Below, piece by piece: positions 53,101 to 61,425 of a DNA stretch of 64,000 nucleotides (within the stretch, counting starts at the first letter, position 1; the number at the start of each line of letters is the position of its first letter). The notes below the pieces were generated by a model. It saw only the letters and a list, made by a program, of their open reading frames with translations. It ran no database searches and was not told the origin of the DNA. Source of the stretch: Acidobacterium sp049965615 (GTDB taxonomy: Bacteria > Acidobacteriota > Terriglobia > Terriglobales > Acidobacteriaceae); assembly GCA_049965615.1 (NCBI GenBank), contig JBMFWD010000011.1, positions 1 to 64,000 on the forward strand. Direction: 5' to 3'. The position numbers and the translations under genes were made by a program.

Positions 53101-53495
53101 GTTGCGCTGGTGGTTCTGAGCAAGGGAGCCTCAGTGGTAACGACAATCTTTTGCGTGGCCTCGCCGATTTCCAGCTTGGCGTTCAGGCCGAGGGTTCCTA
53201 CCTGCAGGGTAATGGGCCCCAGCACCAACTTCTTAAAGCCGGGCATGGAAAACGTAAGCAGGTAGCGATCGGCAACGATCGCGCCGGTGTCATACAAGCC
53301 AGAGGCATTGGTCTTGTACGTCCGGGTTACATCCTTGTCGATGTCTTTTACAGTGACCGTTACTCCCGGGATCACTGCTCCGCTCTGGTCTGTGACTGTA
53401 CCCCGGATATCTCCTGAGTTGGTGGCCTGTCCTAATAAAGGTACTGCGTTCATCATGAGCACAGCAACGATGACTATGCCTAGTAGTTTTTTCAC
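50169..53495 (-). CDS. TonB-dependent receptor (Oar-like), first of two
   Basis: A 1108-residue outer-membrane transporter. Signal peptide MKKLLGIVIVAVLMMNAVPLLGQA; GTG 53495 is chosen because it has GGAG 8 nt upstream and starts the signal cleanly, versus another GTG four codons earlier. Residues about 28-120 form a carboxypeptidase-regulatory-like domain (IRGTVTDQSGAVIPGVTVTV), then the plug (LEQLPQTGFGATWQG) and a beta-barrel to the end. The final residue is aromatic (GKIRF), as needed for outer-membrane assembly. No SusD partner is seen, as usual for acidobacteria. Confidence 0.9.
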   Translation of the reverse strand: MKKLLGIVIVAVLMMNAVPLLGQATNSGDIRGTVTDQSGAVIPGVTVTVKDIDKDVTRTYKTNASGLYDTGAIVADRYLLTFSMPGFKKLVLGPITLQVGTLGLNAKLEIGEATQKIVVTTEAPLLRTTSATQSTTFTSHQLEQLPQTGFGATWQGFLTLLPGTSGTPEGSNSTANPGVSGISANGSEPFSTTLLDGATTSSPQSNNIAVPMILDALSEVDVSDSLFSAQYGVGGMIYNRISKGGGNRFHGEAYEYFQNNALNAAPYSFGANAKVPVLHYNEFGGNVGGPIIPHRMFFFFDYDRIIDHGGAANGFISVPNAAMRSGDFTGMPTIYDPTTQTIDSKGVVHRQSFASEYGNGNKIPANLIDSVAKAIQAYYPAPNTTGTVVNGIPKNNYFYNVPSSTPEQRFFGRLDYDITPKNRFTASEFWGDRPAQTLAQGICPIGCFSSSIENSNAQVSDVWTLNSSTMNEARLGFTDELDFFVPYTLGQGFPQKLGWQFAKADVFPTINVNGEFTLGPGTNAVYKEFIFDPSDVVTIIRGRHVLHFGGEFLIERLDSTAWGNINAGTMNFNGDYTASTQGTASTTGVSYADFLLGYANHWNAGVSPEYGARLKAPQLFVNDDFKMRPNLTVNLGLRWMGETGWHEVHGNQRAFDPTLTNPADGSLGAMWYAVTHTNGRTSLQHPLWDVFMPRIGFSYQPVSDMTIRGGFGLYTYPWSADTYGGGNGAAFSSSGGENDSTNGALPVVLLSSDGNTNYQGSAGASVNSLYLHSPLAPDSYNHQSVGYTQYHTPAAKLYQWNLSIQREIGPNMVAELAYVGSHGADQPFFTDLNQVPEGKLAPNDASGPTNARPYTNFQGIGGYQNVGISNYNSLQASIEKRMSHGLEFNFNYTWSKFLNESDSSGQGGYFGNRNFQNAHDPSASYGPSNFDIRNMFKGQMVYELPFGKGRPFLNSNKLLDAAVGGWQSSATIVAQGGNPFTVYMANNTSYSQAGQQFPNVVGNPHLSNPSPSEWFNVAAYAPPAPATFGDSGRNTLTGPGLLNVNFALSKTFQLVRGMSFQLSANATNVINHPSFGLPDAAIGPGHNAEIRSVTVGGRAMQLVGKIRF

Positions 53496-53738
53496 TATCT
53501 TCTCCACAATTAATTAGTTCGCTTATTTTTTGGAATCTATATTCGCTTGCATTCGCTGGATCAGCTTGTTCGGGGAACTTGCAATGGCTTACATAGAAAC
53601 TTCAAACAACTAAGACCCCGATACGATCGGAGCCATGGTTCAGGGTTATTGATTTCATGCAGTCCGCTGACTTTTTGAGCTTCAGGGCGAAGAAGCCCAC
53701 GGAACTGCACGAAACCACTGCCTGGCAAAACTTTTCTG

Positions 53739-53769
53739 CCTGGGTAAAGAGCATTGCTCCTTACCCAGG
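53739..53769 (-). terminator. Hairpin downstream of the second TonB receptor
   Basis: A 9-bp stem (CCTGGGTAA/TTACCCAGG) encloses a loop with an inner pair GAGCATTGCTC. It starts 11 bp past the stop codon at 53780. The T-run is weak on the minus strand. Confidence 0.65.
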
Positions 53770-53779
53770 CGAAACTCCC

Positions 53780-56700
53780 TTACCAGGAGACTCTTGCGCT
53801 TACCTGCCCTTGGCGCGGACTGCCGGTAACGCCAGTCACCTGCCCGAAGTAGGGGCTAGCGATGTTGAGGTTGGGGTTGCCGTAGTGATGCTGGTTGAAG
53901 ACGTTGAAGAACTCACCACGTAAGGTCAGCACATAACGGCCGCGGGGACCGAAGCCGAACTTTTTCATCAGGCTCATATCGGCGTCGCTGGTTCCCCATC
54001 CGTGCCAGTTGGGATAGCTGACCGGGCTGTTGCCGAGCTCACCATCGGCCGGATTGCTGAAGATTGTCGGGTCCACGAACTGGTTTGACGGATCTGTCAG
54101 GTTGATCAGGTCGAGCTTCTTGAAGTTGTTCTTGAAGTTGGCGTTCGGAGCCACATCCACCCACACTCCGCTCCAGCCGGGATAGAAGTTGTTAGAGTGC
54201 ACAGCACCGAAGGGAGCGCCGGACTGCAGATCCACAATCGCGCCAGCCATCCAGCCACCCAACAGGTAGTTGGAAAGACGGCTGTGGTTGAAGAATCGCT
54301 GTCCGTGGCCGAACGGCAGTTGATAGGTCACGAAACCCTTGAAAATTTGTGGAGGATATCCGGCTTCCACCGCCTTGCCGTATTGGTTGTATAGGTAAGG
54401 GTTCTGGTAGCCGTGGCTCGCCGAGTAGGTGTCCACGAATGCATCCGAGGTATTGCCAGTCAGCTTTGCCAGGGTGTAGCTCAGGTTCATGCTGAGTCCG
54501 TTCGCGGTCCGCTTGGTCACTTCCAGAACAAACGCGTTGTATGCCGTTCGCCCCAGCGGGCTGTTGACGAAGAAAATGGGACCATAAGTGCGCGCCACCT
54601 GCGGATACGGATCAATTGCCTGGTATGCCGTACCCGTCCAGCCGGCATACGGATAAGGAATGTTCAGTGCGGCCGCCTGTCCAGCATTGGAGATGAACTG
54701 CTGCGCGTGACCGGTTTGATAAAGCGGCTGATAAGTAGACCAGGTCGGCCAGTTATACGGGGTGAGGGCGCCGTCATGCAGCTTACGCCCAGTGTTGCCG
54801 ATGTAGCTCACATGCAGTACCCAGGTGTTCGCGAACTGATATTGGAGGTTCAGGTTCCAGTTCTGCGTGCGCCCCATGGTGAGCGTATCCGGTGACACCG
54901 AAGCAGGACCATAAGGAACGTAGGGACTGCTGTTGTCGGCGGTCACGGCTACCTCTTGTCCGGGATAACCACTATCCCAGTTGAAGGCGTAATCCTTGGC
55001 CGTCCCGGTATGCAACACCTGGTTTATCGTGTGGTAGCCGTACGAGGAACCATAGGGAACGGCTCCGTAGTTATTGTTTCCGAGCGGAGCGTAGTACATG
55101 CCCCAGCTGCCGCGCACGACGATCCGCGGCGTAACCATGTAGCTGACGCCAAAGTGCGGACCAAACTGCTTGTAGTTGCTGTTGGTTTCAAATGTCTGGC
55201 TGGTTTTCGTCAGATATTGCATGCTGCCGACAAAAGCACCGAAGTTGGGGTTGACTGCGCTGGTGGTGAAGTTAGACCACTCCCCGCCCAGAACATGTTC
55301 GGCGTAAGGGATGTCCCAGCGCAGCGCATAGTCCAGCGTGAGCTTTGGTGTGATCTTATAAGCATCCTCGGCGAAGAAGGCAATTTCCTTGCGCCGCCCA
55401 TACTGGTTGAACTGGGTATCCTTACTGGCGCTTTGAACGTCGCCCAGTATGAAGTTGGCGAAGGCAAAGCCCGTCTGGCTTTGGATCTTGGCGTTGAGAG
55501 GGGCGCCCGTATTGTTATTGAAGTTGAAGTGGAGCGCTCCGCCGCGAGTATTAGTATTGATGCCGAGGGCCCGGGCCTCAAAGCCAAGGTGGATGACATG
55601 CCGGCCGTGAACGATAGTTACGGTGTCGTCGAGGATTCCGTTGTAGTCCACTCCACCGGTATGCGGCGTGCGCGAGCTGCCGATCGTGACTTCAGAGACG
55701 CCATTGGTGGAGCCACCAAATGTGATCAGCGGGAAGTTCGGTACGGACTGATAGGCACCCAGGCCGATCTGGTTAACCCAATTGGTGCTGCCCGTCAGAG
55801 GTACTGCTTTGTTCTGGAACTGGTTGAAGGTGAATGACGCCACGTTCAGCAGGTTCGGCGTAACGGTCCAGGAATCGCTGATACGATATGCATTTGAGGT
55901 GACGGTCTGGATACCGCCGGAGGCCAGCGGTCCACCGTCCTGCGAGCCGGCCGACCACAGATTAGAACCGCTCTGAAGGGCAGCGTTGTAGCGTGGACGC
56001 CGCACATAGATGTAGGAAGAATTGATGCGATTGTTGGGGGTCAGATCCCAAGTGTAATTGAAGCTGAGCTGATCTTGCGTGAACTTGGGATCTACTTCGT
56101 TCAGGCTAGGATAGTTGTTCGTATCGCGTGTAGTGATGGTCGGCGAGTAGTACTTCGCGTAGATCGCGGCAATCTTCTGCGAGACTGAGCTGAGATCCTG
56201 CTGCGGAATAACGTTGCCGACAAAAACGCATCCGCTGGCGGGATTCCAGATGGCGCCGGAGTAGATGGTGTTTCCACAACTGTCTTTTCCAAGAGTGGGC
56301 GCAGCAGGATTCAGCAGTTCACTGAAGTCACCTGTGAGCATCCTGGTGGTCGGTACGGTAACGCCGCCCTCTGTCGTTGAGAAGTTGGCCTGGTTGTACC
56401 GCTCATAGGCGGCGTAGAGAAACATGCGGTTCCTCAGGATCGGAAAGCCGCCGCTGACCCCGTATTCCTTGAACGTATTGGTCGGCTTGGCGTACTGGGT
56501 GTTATAAGTTGCGGCGTTTGCCGGGTCAGTGGAATCGTAGTACCCGCGATAGTAGTCATTCGTCCACGTGTTCGCATCCAGCACCTTGTTGGAATAGATG
56601 ATGAAGCTGGTGCCATGAAACTGGTTTGAGCCCTGCTTGAGCTCGAATAGAAATGCACCGCCACCGGTGCGGCCCGCAGCCGCGCTGATGCCCGAGGTAT

Positions 56701-57463
56701 CGATCTGGAACTGACCGACAGCGTCCATCGGCGGCTCGCTCTCACCGATGTGCCCAACGCGCGATGCGTCAGCCGAGGTACCGTTGATGAGCACTTCCTT
56801 GGTGCTGGACTGCGAACCGCCCACCTGGCCTTGATAGTCGCCACCGGTCAGCGTCGGCGTGATGGCGTAGGCAAACGAGGTAATGCTGCTGCCCTGGTAA
56901 GCGGAGAGCGGAAGCGTTTGCACTTCCTGCGCCGTCATGTTGGTGCCGAGTTCGGTATTGACCTTGAGCAGCGGCGCCGCGGTGACCGTTACAGTCTGTG
57001 CTTCAGAGCCCACTTGCAGCTTCACATTCAACTGCGCGCGTTGCTGCACCTGGATTGCGACACCTTTGTGGACGAAGGTGGCAAAGCCCTTCTTGCTGTA
57101 AGTGACGTCGTAGGTGGCAATGGGCAGGTTCAGAAGGTTGTAAATACCGGCCGCGTTCGTTACGGACGTGTACTTCTGCCCGGTTGCAGGATTCAACGCG
57201 ACGACACTGACGCCGGGGATCACCGCTCCGGTGGAATCCGTAATGGTACCGGTAATGGTTCCCCGATCCAGCTGAGCCTGTGCGGGGAGTGCAAGAAGCA
57301 AAACACACAGCAAAGCAAGGCAGCCAAAAGCAAGAACAGATGAGCGATGCAGGACCGCCTGACTCATCCGCGCAATCGCAGATTTGGGATTTTCAAATTT
57401 CACGTTCGTGCCCGACACCGGACTATGCATAAGTCTTTCTATTTCGGAATTTCTGGTGTTCAC
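53780..57463 (-). CDS. TonB-dependent receptor (Oar-like), second of two
   Basis: A 1227-residue receptor. The GTG at 57463 has GGGAG 8 nt upstream. About 40 residues precede the hydrophobic signal segment (VLAFGCLALLCVLLLALPAQAQ), an unusually long n-region; an ATG at residue 33 is an alternative. Then come the regulatory-like domain (GTITGTITDSTGAVIPGVSV), the plug with TGGGAFLFELKQGSNQFHG, and a barrel ending SARVSW. It lies between the first receptor and the sulfatase-fold gene, all on the minus strand. Confidence 0.9.
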   Translation of the reverse strand: MNTRNSEIERLMHSPVSGTNVKFENPKSAIARMSQAVLHRSSVLAFGCLALLCVLLLALPAQAQLDRGTITGTITDSTGAVIPGVSVVALNPATGQKYTSVTNAAGIYNLLNLPIATYDVTYSKKGFATFVHKGVAIQVQQRAQLNVKLQVGSEAQTVTVTAAPLLKVNTELGTNMTAQEVQTLPLSAYQGSSITSFAYAITPTLTGGDYQGQVGGSQSSTKEVLINGTSADASRVGHIGESEPPMDAVGQFQIDTSGISAAAGRTGGGAFLFELKQGSNQFHGTSFIIYSNKVLDANTWTNDYYRGYYDSTDPANAATYNTQYAKPTNTFKEYGVSGGFPILRNRMFLYAAYERYNQANFSTTEGGVTVPTTRMLTGDFSELLNPAAPTLGKDSCGNTIYSGAIWNPASGCVFVGNVIPQQDLSSVSQKIAAIYAKYYSPTITTRDTNNYPSLNEVDPKFTQDQLSFNYTWDLTPNNRINSSYIYVRRPRYNAALQSGSNLWSAGSQDGGPLASGGIQTVTSNAYRISDSWTVTPNLLNVASFTFNQFQNKAVPLTGSTNWVNQIGLGAYQSVPNFPLITFGGSTNGVSEVTIGSSRTPHTGGVDYNGILDDTVTIVHGRHVIHLGFEARALGINTNTRGGALHFNFNNNTGAPLNAKIQSQTGFAFANFILGDVQSASKDTQFNQYGRRKEIAFFAEDAYKITPKLTLDYALRWDIPYAEHVLGGEWSNFTTSAVNPNFGAFVGSMQYLTKTSQTFETNSNYKQFGPHFGVSYMVTPRIVVRGSWGMYYAPLGNNNYGAVPYGSSYGYHTINQVLHTGTAKDYAFNWDSGYPGQEVAVTADNSSPYVPYGPASVSPDTLTMGRTQNWNLNLQYQFANTWVLHVSYIGNTGRKLHDGALTPYNWPTWSTYQPLYQTGHAQQFISNAGQAAALNIPYPYAGWTGTAYQAIDPYPQVARTYGPIFFVNSPLGRTAYNAFVLEVTKRTANGLSMNLSYTLAKLTGNTSDAFVDTYSASHGYQNPYLYNQYGKAVEAGYPPQIFKGFVTYQLPFGHGQRFFNHSRLSNYLLGGWMAGAIVDLQSGAPFGAVHSNNFYPGWSGVWVDVAPNANFKNNFKKLDLINLTDPSNQFVDPTIFSNPADGELGNSPVSYPNWHGWGTSDADMSLMKKFGFGPRGRYVLTLRGEFFNVFNQHHYGNPNLNIASPYFGQVTGVTGSPRQGQVSARVSW

Positions 57464-57893
57464 TGTTCGCTCCCTAAGAGTGTTTCGTTCGTGCTCTCTC
57501 GTTGTGGATTTTGGGGAGAGGCTCAGTCGTCACCGTTGAAAAGGACTGAGTGGTTCCGCTCCCAGGTGGATTTGGCTGCCCGTTGGAGGCGTATGACACT
57601 TCCAACCGGAGAACCTTTGTGAGCCCGCCTGCCAGGCAAGCGGTGGTACCGATTACAGACAACGATAAATGTAAAGCATTACATAGGCTGTTGTCCGAAA
57701 ATAAGGCCCTGCATACTGGGCGGTCAAGCATTTTTCGCCGCCAGTGCAGCTTCCCAGCCCTTCATTCTCGAATCTCGCCAGTTTTATTAACTCCGCAAAC
57801 AAGTGTTTTGCTCCAATCAAGGAAGCCGCGGGGTGCGACGGCTGAGGGTAACGGACCTGCACAGGTTTTCATTGCGATGCAGCCCCTCCCTTG
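57464..57893. other. Intergenic upstream of the second TonB receptor
   Basis: About 430 bp with no credible gene. It contains the palindrome at 57669-57684 and several AT-rich tracts suited to a promoter for the minus-strand receptor. The sulfatase-fold gene ends at its right edge; no clear terminator follows that gene, so partial readthrough is possible. Confidence 0.5.
57669..57684. promoter_or_regulatory. Perfect palindrome, candidate operator
   Basis: ATGTAAAGCATTACAT: 6-bp arms ATGTAA/TTACAT around AGCA, about 206 bp upstream of the receptor start. The form suits a dimeric repressor or activator (LacI or GntR-like). No such regulator is encoded next to it. Confidence 0.45.
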
Positions 57894-59798
57894 TTATTTC
57901 TTCGCTCCTGCGGCGAGTTCTGTTTTTTCAAATCGGACTGCACCCGCAACTACCGCGCCGTTGGCGCGATTGGTCAACTTGACAGAGGTTGGGTCGTGGA
58001 AGACACCCAGCGAATGCCACTCGCCCTGGCCCTCCTGTTGATTGACCGGGAAGGACATCGATCCACCCGGATAAAAAACGGTATAGGTTGCGTCCGTAGC
58101 CTGCTTCACTCCGGCCTTGCTGATGCCGCCGTAGTAGACAGAGATTTTGTACTGACCGATGAACGGCGTATCCGACCGGTAGATGACATAGGCGTTGGCC
58201 GGACCCGGCGCGGCCCAGTAGGCGAAGTGGTCCAGGTTGTTGGCTGCATGATCCATGCGCCAGGCGCTTCCGGTGAGCTGGTAGTGTGATCCGCCGGTGG
58301 GGTTGACGACAAGGTTTGCCAGGGACAGCATCTTCAGGTTGGTCGAGTCGCGACCCTGCAGGACGGCCAGCGCGAAGTTGTGCCGCCAGTCCGGGTAGGA
58401 CTCGGCCTGCTGCACTTCACTCTGGATGTGCTTGTCAAGCACGGCCCTCAGCTTTGCCGCCTCTTTTGGAATCTGCGAGCAGATGCTGTGCAGTTCATTC
58501 CAGTCGGCCTTTTCGTCAAAGCACTGGATCTTGCCGGTTGGTATCGTCTCAATGATCTTGTAGCGTTTGCTGCGGACAGAATACTGGGGAACGAGGTTGG
58601 ACTCCTCGGAAAAGAGGTACTTGTTGGGTGGGGTCGTGGTTGTGCCTTCGATAATGGGCTTGAGGCTGACGCCGTCCGTTTTTGCCGGGGGCGGCAAGTG
58701 GTCCAGCGCCATGATCGTCGGGACGATGTCGTAGTTGCTCACCAGGTCGTTGAGCCGCTTGCCAGCCGGCACTCCGGGGCCTGCAACGATGAGCGGCACA
58801 TGCAGGTCCGTGTTGTAGAGCGAGCGATGGTCCGCGGTGTTGAAGTCTCTCGGGTGCGAGTAGATCAGGTCGCCGTGGTCCGAGGTAAAGATGATGATGG
58901 TGTTCTTGTCCAGGCCCATCGACTGGATGGCATCAAGAAGCTTGCCGATGTAATGGTCCGCGTAAAGAATCTTTCCGGCGTACATCTCCTGCATTCTGCG
59001 AATCGCATGGACATTTTGCAGCTTGGCCATCCGGTGCAGCTGGGCCGTGTCTCCCATGTCCGGAAAGTTCCCCGGCTCCTTGAACTTGTCGTATTCAGGG
59101 GACTCGTTGAAAGGGGCATGCGGCTCCATATAGTGGACCCACAGGAAGAAGCGCTGATGCTGATGCGCTTTGAGCCACTGCTCGGCCCAGGCTGTGGTCT
59201 TGGGCGCGGTCAGGTAAAAGGCGTCCGTATTCGGATGGCCCGGCACGGGGAGCTGGTAGCCGGGGAAGAATTTGAAGGAATCCCAGCCGCGATGCACCAC
59301 ATCCCAGATGGACCAGCAGTTGGCATTGTCCGCGGCCGTCACCATGCCGTACTTCTTCAGCATCTCCGGAAGAATGGGCTTGTAGGGCGAGAGCAGCAAC
59401 CGGGAGGGCACCGAGGGCAGCTTGCCGTCGGTTAGCGGAGCGCTGATCCTCGGCCCGCAACCCTCATAGGGCGGCAGCGTCATGCCGTGGACGGTTGGAA
59501 ACAGGCCGGTGAGAATGACGCCGAAGGATGGTGTGGTCCAGGGGGCGCCGGCGTACATCTGCGTGAAGGCCGTTCCCCGGGAGGCCAGCTTTTCCAGATT
59601 TGGCGTGTCATCGTACGGTGCGCCGTACAGATGCATATAGTCGGCGCCCATCTGGTCTGCGGTTAAAAGAATCACATTATAGGGGGCCGTCTTGCGGGGG
59701 GCCTGACTCTGAGCTCGAACGGGCTCTACGGTCGCCGCCATCAGGCAGACGATCGCGATCCAAAGGCTCCACCGGATCATCGAATTCCATCTCTGCAT
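57894..59798 (-). CDS. Sulfatase-fold hydrolase with Thr nucleophile position and Golvesin-like C-terminal domain
   Basis: A 634-residue exported protein (signal RWSLWIAIVCLMAATVEPVRAQ). The alkaline-phosphatase/sulfatase fold is clear: NVILLTADQMGADYMHLYG, TPNLEKLASRGTAFTQMYA, HYMEPHAPF, FTSDHGD and VPLIVAGPG. At the catalytic site, where sulfatases have C/S-x-P-S-R for formylglycine, this one has T88-T89-P90-S91-F92. Residues about 510-630 form a beta-rich Golvesin-C-like domain with GEWHSLGVFHDPTSVKL. It is the first gene of the minus-strand group and diverges from the membrane regulator. It could be a phosphodiesterase rather than a sulfatase. Confidence 0.85.
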   Translation of the reverse strand: MQRWNSMIRWSLWIAIVCLMAATVEPVRAQSQAPRKTAPYNVILLTADQMGADYMHLYGAPYDDTPNLEKLASRGTAFTQMYAGAPWTTPSFGVILTGLFPTVHGMTLPPYEGCGPRISAPLTDGKLPSVPSRLLLSPYKPILPEMLKKYGMVTAADNANCWSIWDVVHRGWDSFKFFPGYQLPVPGHPNTDAFYLTAPKTTAWAEQWLKAHQHQRFFLWVHYMEPHAPFNESPEYDKFKEPGNFPDMGDTAQLHRMAKLQNVHAIRRMQEMYAGKILYADHYIGKLLDAIQSMGLDKNTIIIFTSDHGDLIYSHPRDFNTADHRSLYNTDLHVPLIVAGPGVPAGKRLNDLVSNYDIVPTIMALDHLPPPAKTDGVSLKPIIEGTTTTPPNKYLFSEESNLVPQYSVRSKRYKIIETIPTGKIQCFDEKADWNELHSICSQIPKEAAKLRAVLDKHIQSEVQQAESYPDWRHNFALAVLQGRDSTNLKMLSLANLVVNPTGGSHYQLTGSAWRMDHAANNLDHFAYWAAPGPANAYVIYRSDTPFIGQYKISVYYGGISKAGVKQATDATYTVFYPGGSMSFPVNQQEGQGEWHSLGVFHDPTSVKLTNRANGAVVAGAVRFEKTELAAGAKK

Positions 59799-60166
59799 TG
59801 CAATATCCCTTTTGGTGTTGAAAATTCATCGCCTCTTTGGGCGTTTTTCCCTGGGTATGCCGGCGGAAAGTAAAAAGGGACTCACCGCTCATCGGCCACG
59901 GCGCATGCAGGCGAATCATCTGCCCGGCAAGTTCCCGGCAGTCGTTCGAAATTCGCTGGCACGCATTTAGACCTTGCTAGATTGGAGCGAATCCTCTGCG
60001 CACAGCAGAACGGCTGGCAAGTCAATAACTGTCAATGACTGTTTTACGGCGTTAAATAGAAGCTAAGTCTTTTTACAACAATGGCTTGGATTCGATATTG
60101 GAATCGTTTGCATTGATTGTTACGGGAGTGTTATGCTGACTGGCGATTGGACAGGCAGGAGCAAAA
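59799..60166. other. Intergenic between divergent sulfatase-fold and regulator genes
   Basis: About 368 bp. Contains a 10-bp tandem repeat at 60021-60040 (GTCAATAACT, GTCAATGACT) and an inverted repeat GATTC-N7-GAATC at 60089-60105. These may be binding sites for the regulator at 60167, which begins just to the right. No gene is evident here. Confidence 0.5.
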
Positions 60167-61303
60167 ATGGAACCCGCGGTCGAAAACCAGCAGATCGTCG
60201 ACCATCTTGCGTCCATTCTCGCTGCTCCCGCCTTTGCCTCCAGCAAGCGCTGCCGGGACTTTCTCAGCTACATTGTGACGGAGGCGATGGAAGGCCGGCG
60301 TGAGGAGATCAACGAGCGCAACATTGCGCATGTGGTCTTCGGCAAGAGTCATCGCTTTGAACCGAGTGAAGATTCCCTCGTCAGGGTAAAAGCGCACGAG
60401 GTCCGACGGCGGCTGGCGCAGTACTACCAGGACAATCCCGGTTCCGAATTCAAGATTGAGCTTCCTCATGGGGGTTACGCGCCCCAGTTTGTGCAGCAGC
60501 GCGCGCCGCAGGCTCCGGCTCCCGGCGAATACAACCGTCCGTTGCCGTCTCCACCGCCCCGGACGCCCATCACCCGGCGCAAGGCCTTCTGGTACATTGC
60601 CGGAACTGCTGCCGCCGCCGCGGTACCGGCATCCTTATATATCAGAGGCGGATATGTGCGCACTCCGCTGGAGCAACTCTGGAAGCCGATAGAAGATGCG
60701 AACACGCCGCTGCTGATCTCGATTCCGGTGCTGAAGTCGCAGACCCCCAATGGATCCATCGCGGATCGGGTCGGCCTGGGTGTGGCGGCTGCCGTCAGCC
60801 AAGCGGCAAATTTTCTCAACGCCCACCACTTGCCGTATCGGCTGCGTTTCGGCTCCGGGCTCACCTTCGCGCAGTTGCGTGAGCAACCCAGCCTGCTGCT
60901 TGGAGGATTCACGTCTTCGTGGAGCATCTGGGCCACCAAAGGACTTCGTTACAACATGGTGGCCGGAAAAACATGGGCCGAGTCCTACATTATCGACTCG
61001 AAGACCGGTCAGCGCTGGCAGGCGGAGAATCTGCAGCCCGATGGATATGCGTCTGCGGACTACGGAATTGTGGCGCGGATCTTTGATGCCGTGAGCGGTC
61101 AGATCTTATTTGTCGCCGCCGGCATCACCACATTCGGCACGGAGGGAGCTGCCTCTGTGCTCTTCGACCCTCACGCTTTTGCCTCAGTGGTGAAAGGGGC
61201 GCCACGCGACTGGACTTCAAAAAACTTCCAGGCGGTGGTCAAGGTTTCCATCATTGGAACAACCCCTTCCACGCCCGAGATTATCGCCACGCACTTCTGG
61301 TAG
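60167..61303 (+). CDS. Membrane-anchored regulator with acidobacterial N-terminal domain
   Basis: A 378-residue protein. Residues 1-105 match a domain I recognise from many acidobacterial one-component sensors, marked by SSKRCRDFLSYIV, INERNIAHVVFGKS and SLVRVKAHEVRRRLAQYY, ending in a GGYAPQF strand; it may be DNA-binding and winged-helix-like. A single transmembrane segment (about 145-162, YIAGTAAAAAVPASLYI) follows a Pro-rich linker. The periplasmic part (165-378) has no known motif. CAGGAGC lies 6 nt before the ATG. It likely senses envelope or substrate state and controls the neighbouring receptor and hydrolase genes. Confidence 0.75.
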   Translation: MEPAVENQQIVDHLASILAAPAFASSKRCRDFLSYIVTEAMEGRREEINERNIAHVVFGKSHRFEPSEDSLVRVKAHEVRRRLAQYYQDNPGSEFKIELPHGGYAPQFVQQRAPQAPAPGEYNRPLPSPPPRTPITRRKAFWYIAGTAAAAAVPASLYIRGGYVRTPLEQLWKPIEDANTPLLISIPVLKSQTPNGSIADRVGLGVAAAVSQAANFLNAHHLPYRLRFGSGLTFAQLREQPSLLLGGFTSSWSIWATKGLRYNMVAGKTWAESYIIDSKTGQRWQAENLQPDGYASADYGIVARIFDAVSGQILFVAAGITTFGTEGAASVLFDPHAFASVVKGAPRDWTSKNFQAVVKVSIIGTTPSTPEIIATHFW

Positions 61304-61339
61304 TCGCCGCATGCGCCATACGGCGGCCCCGGCTCGCAA

Positions 61340-61372
61340 TAAAAATGCGCCCGGGGAATCCAGGGATTCCCC
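61340..61372 (-). terminator. Terminator after the PhoD-like gene
   Basis: A perfect 9-bp stem (GGGGAATCC/GGATTCCCC, 61353-61372) is followed on the minus strand by CGGGCGCATTTTTATT. It lies 54 bp past the PhoD-like stop, between convergent genes. Confidence 0.8.
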
Positions 61373-61425
61373 AGACGCGGTTCGCTTACCCGATCTCGGA
61401 GGCCAGCGAAAACATGAGCAGCACG

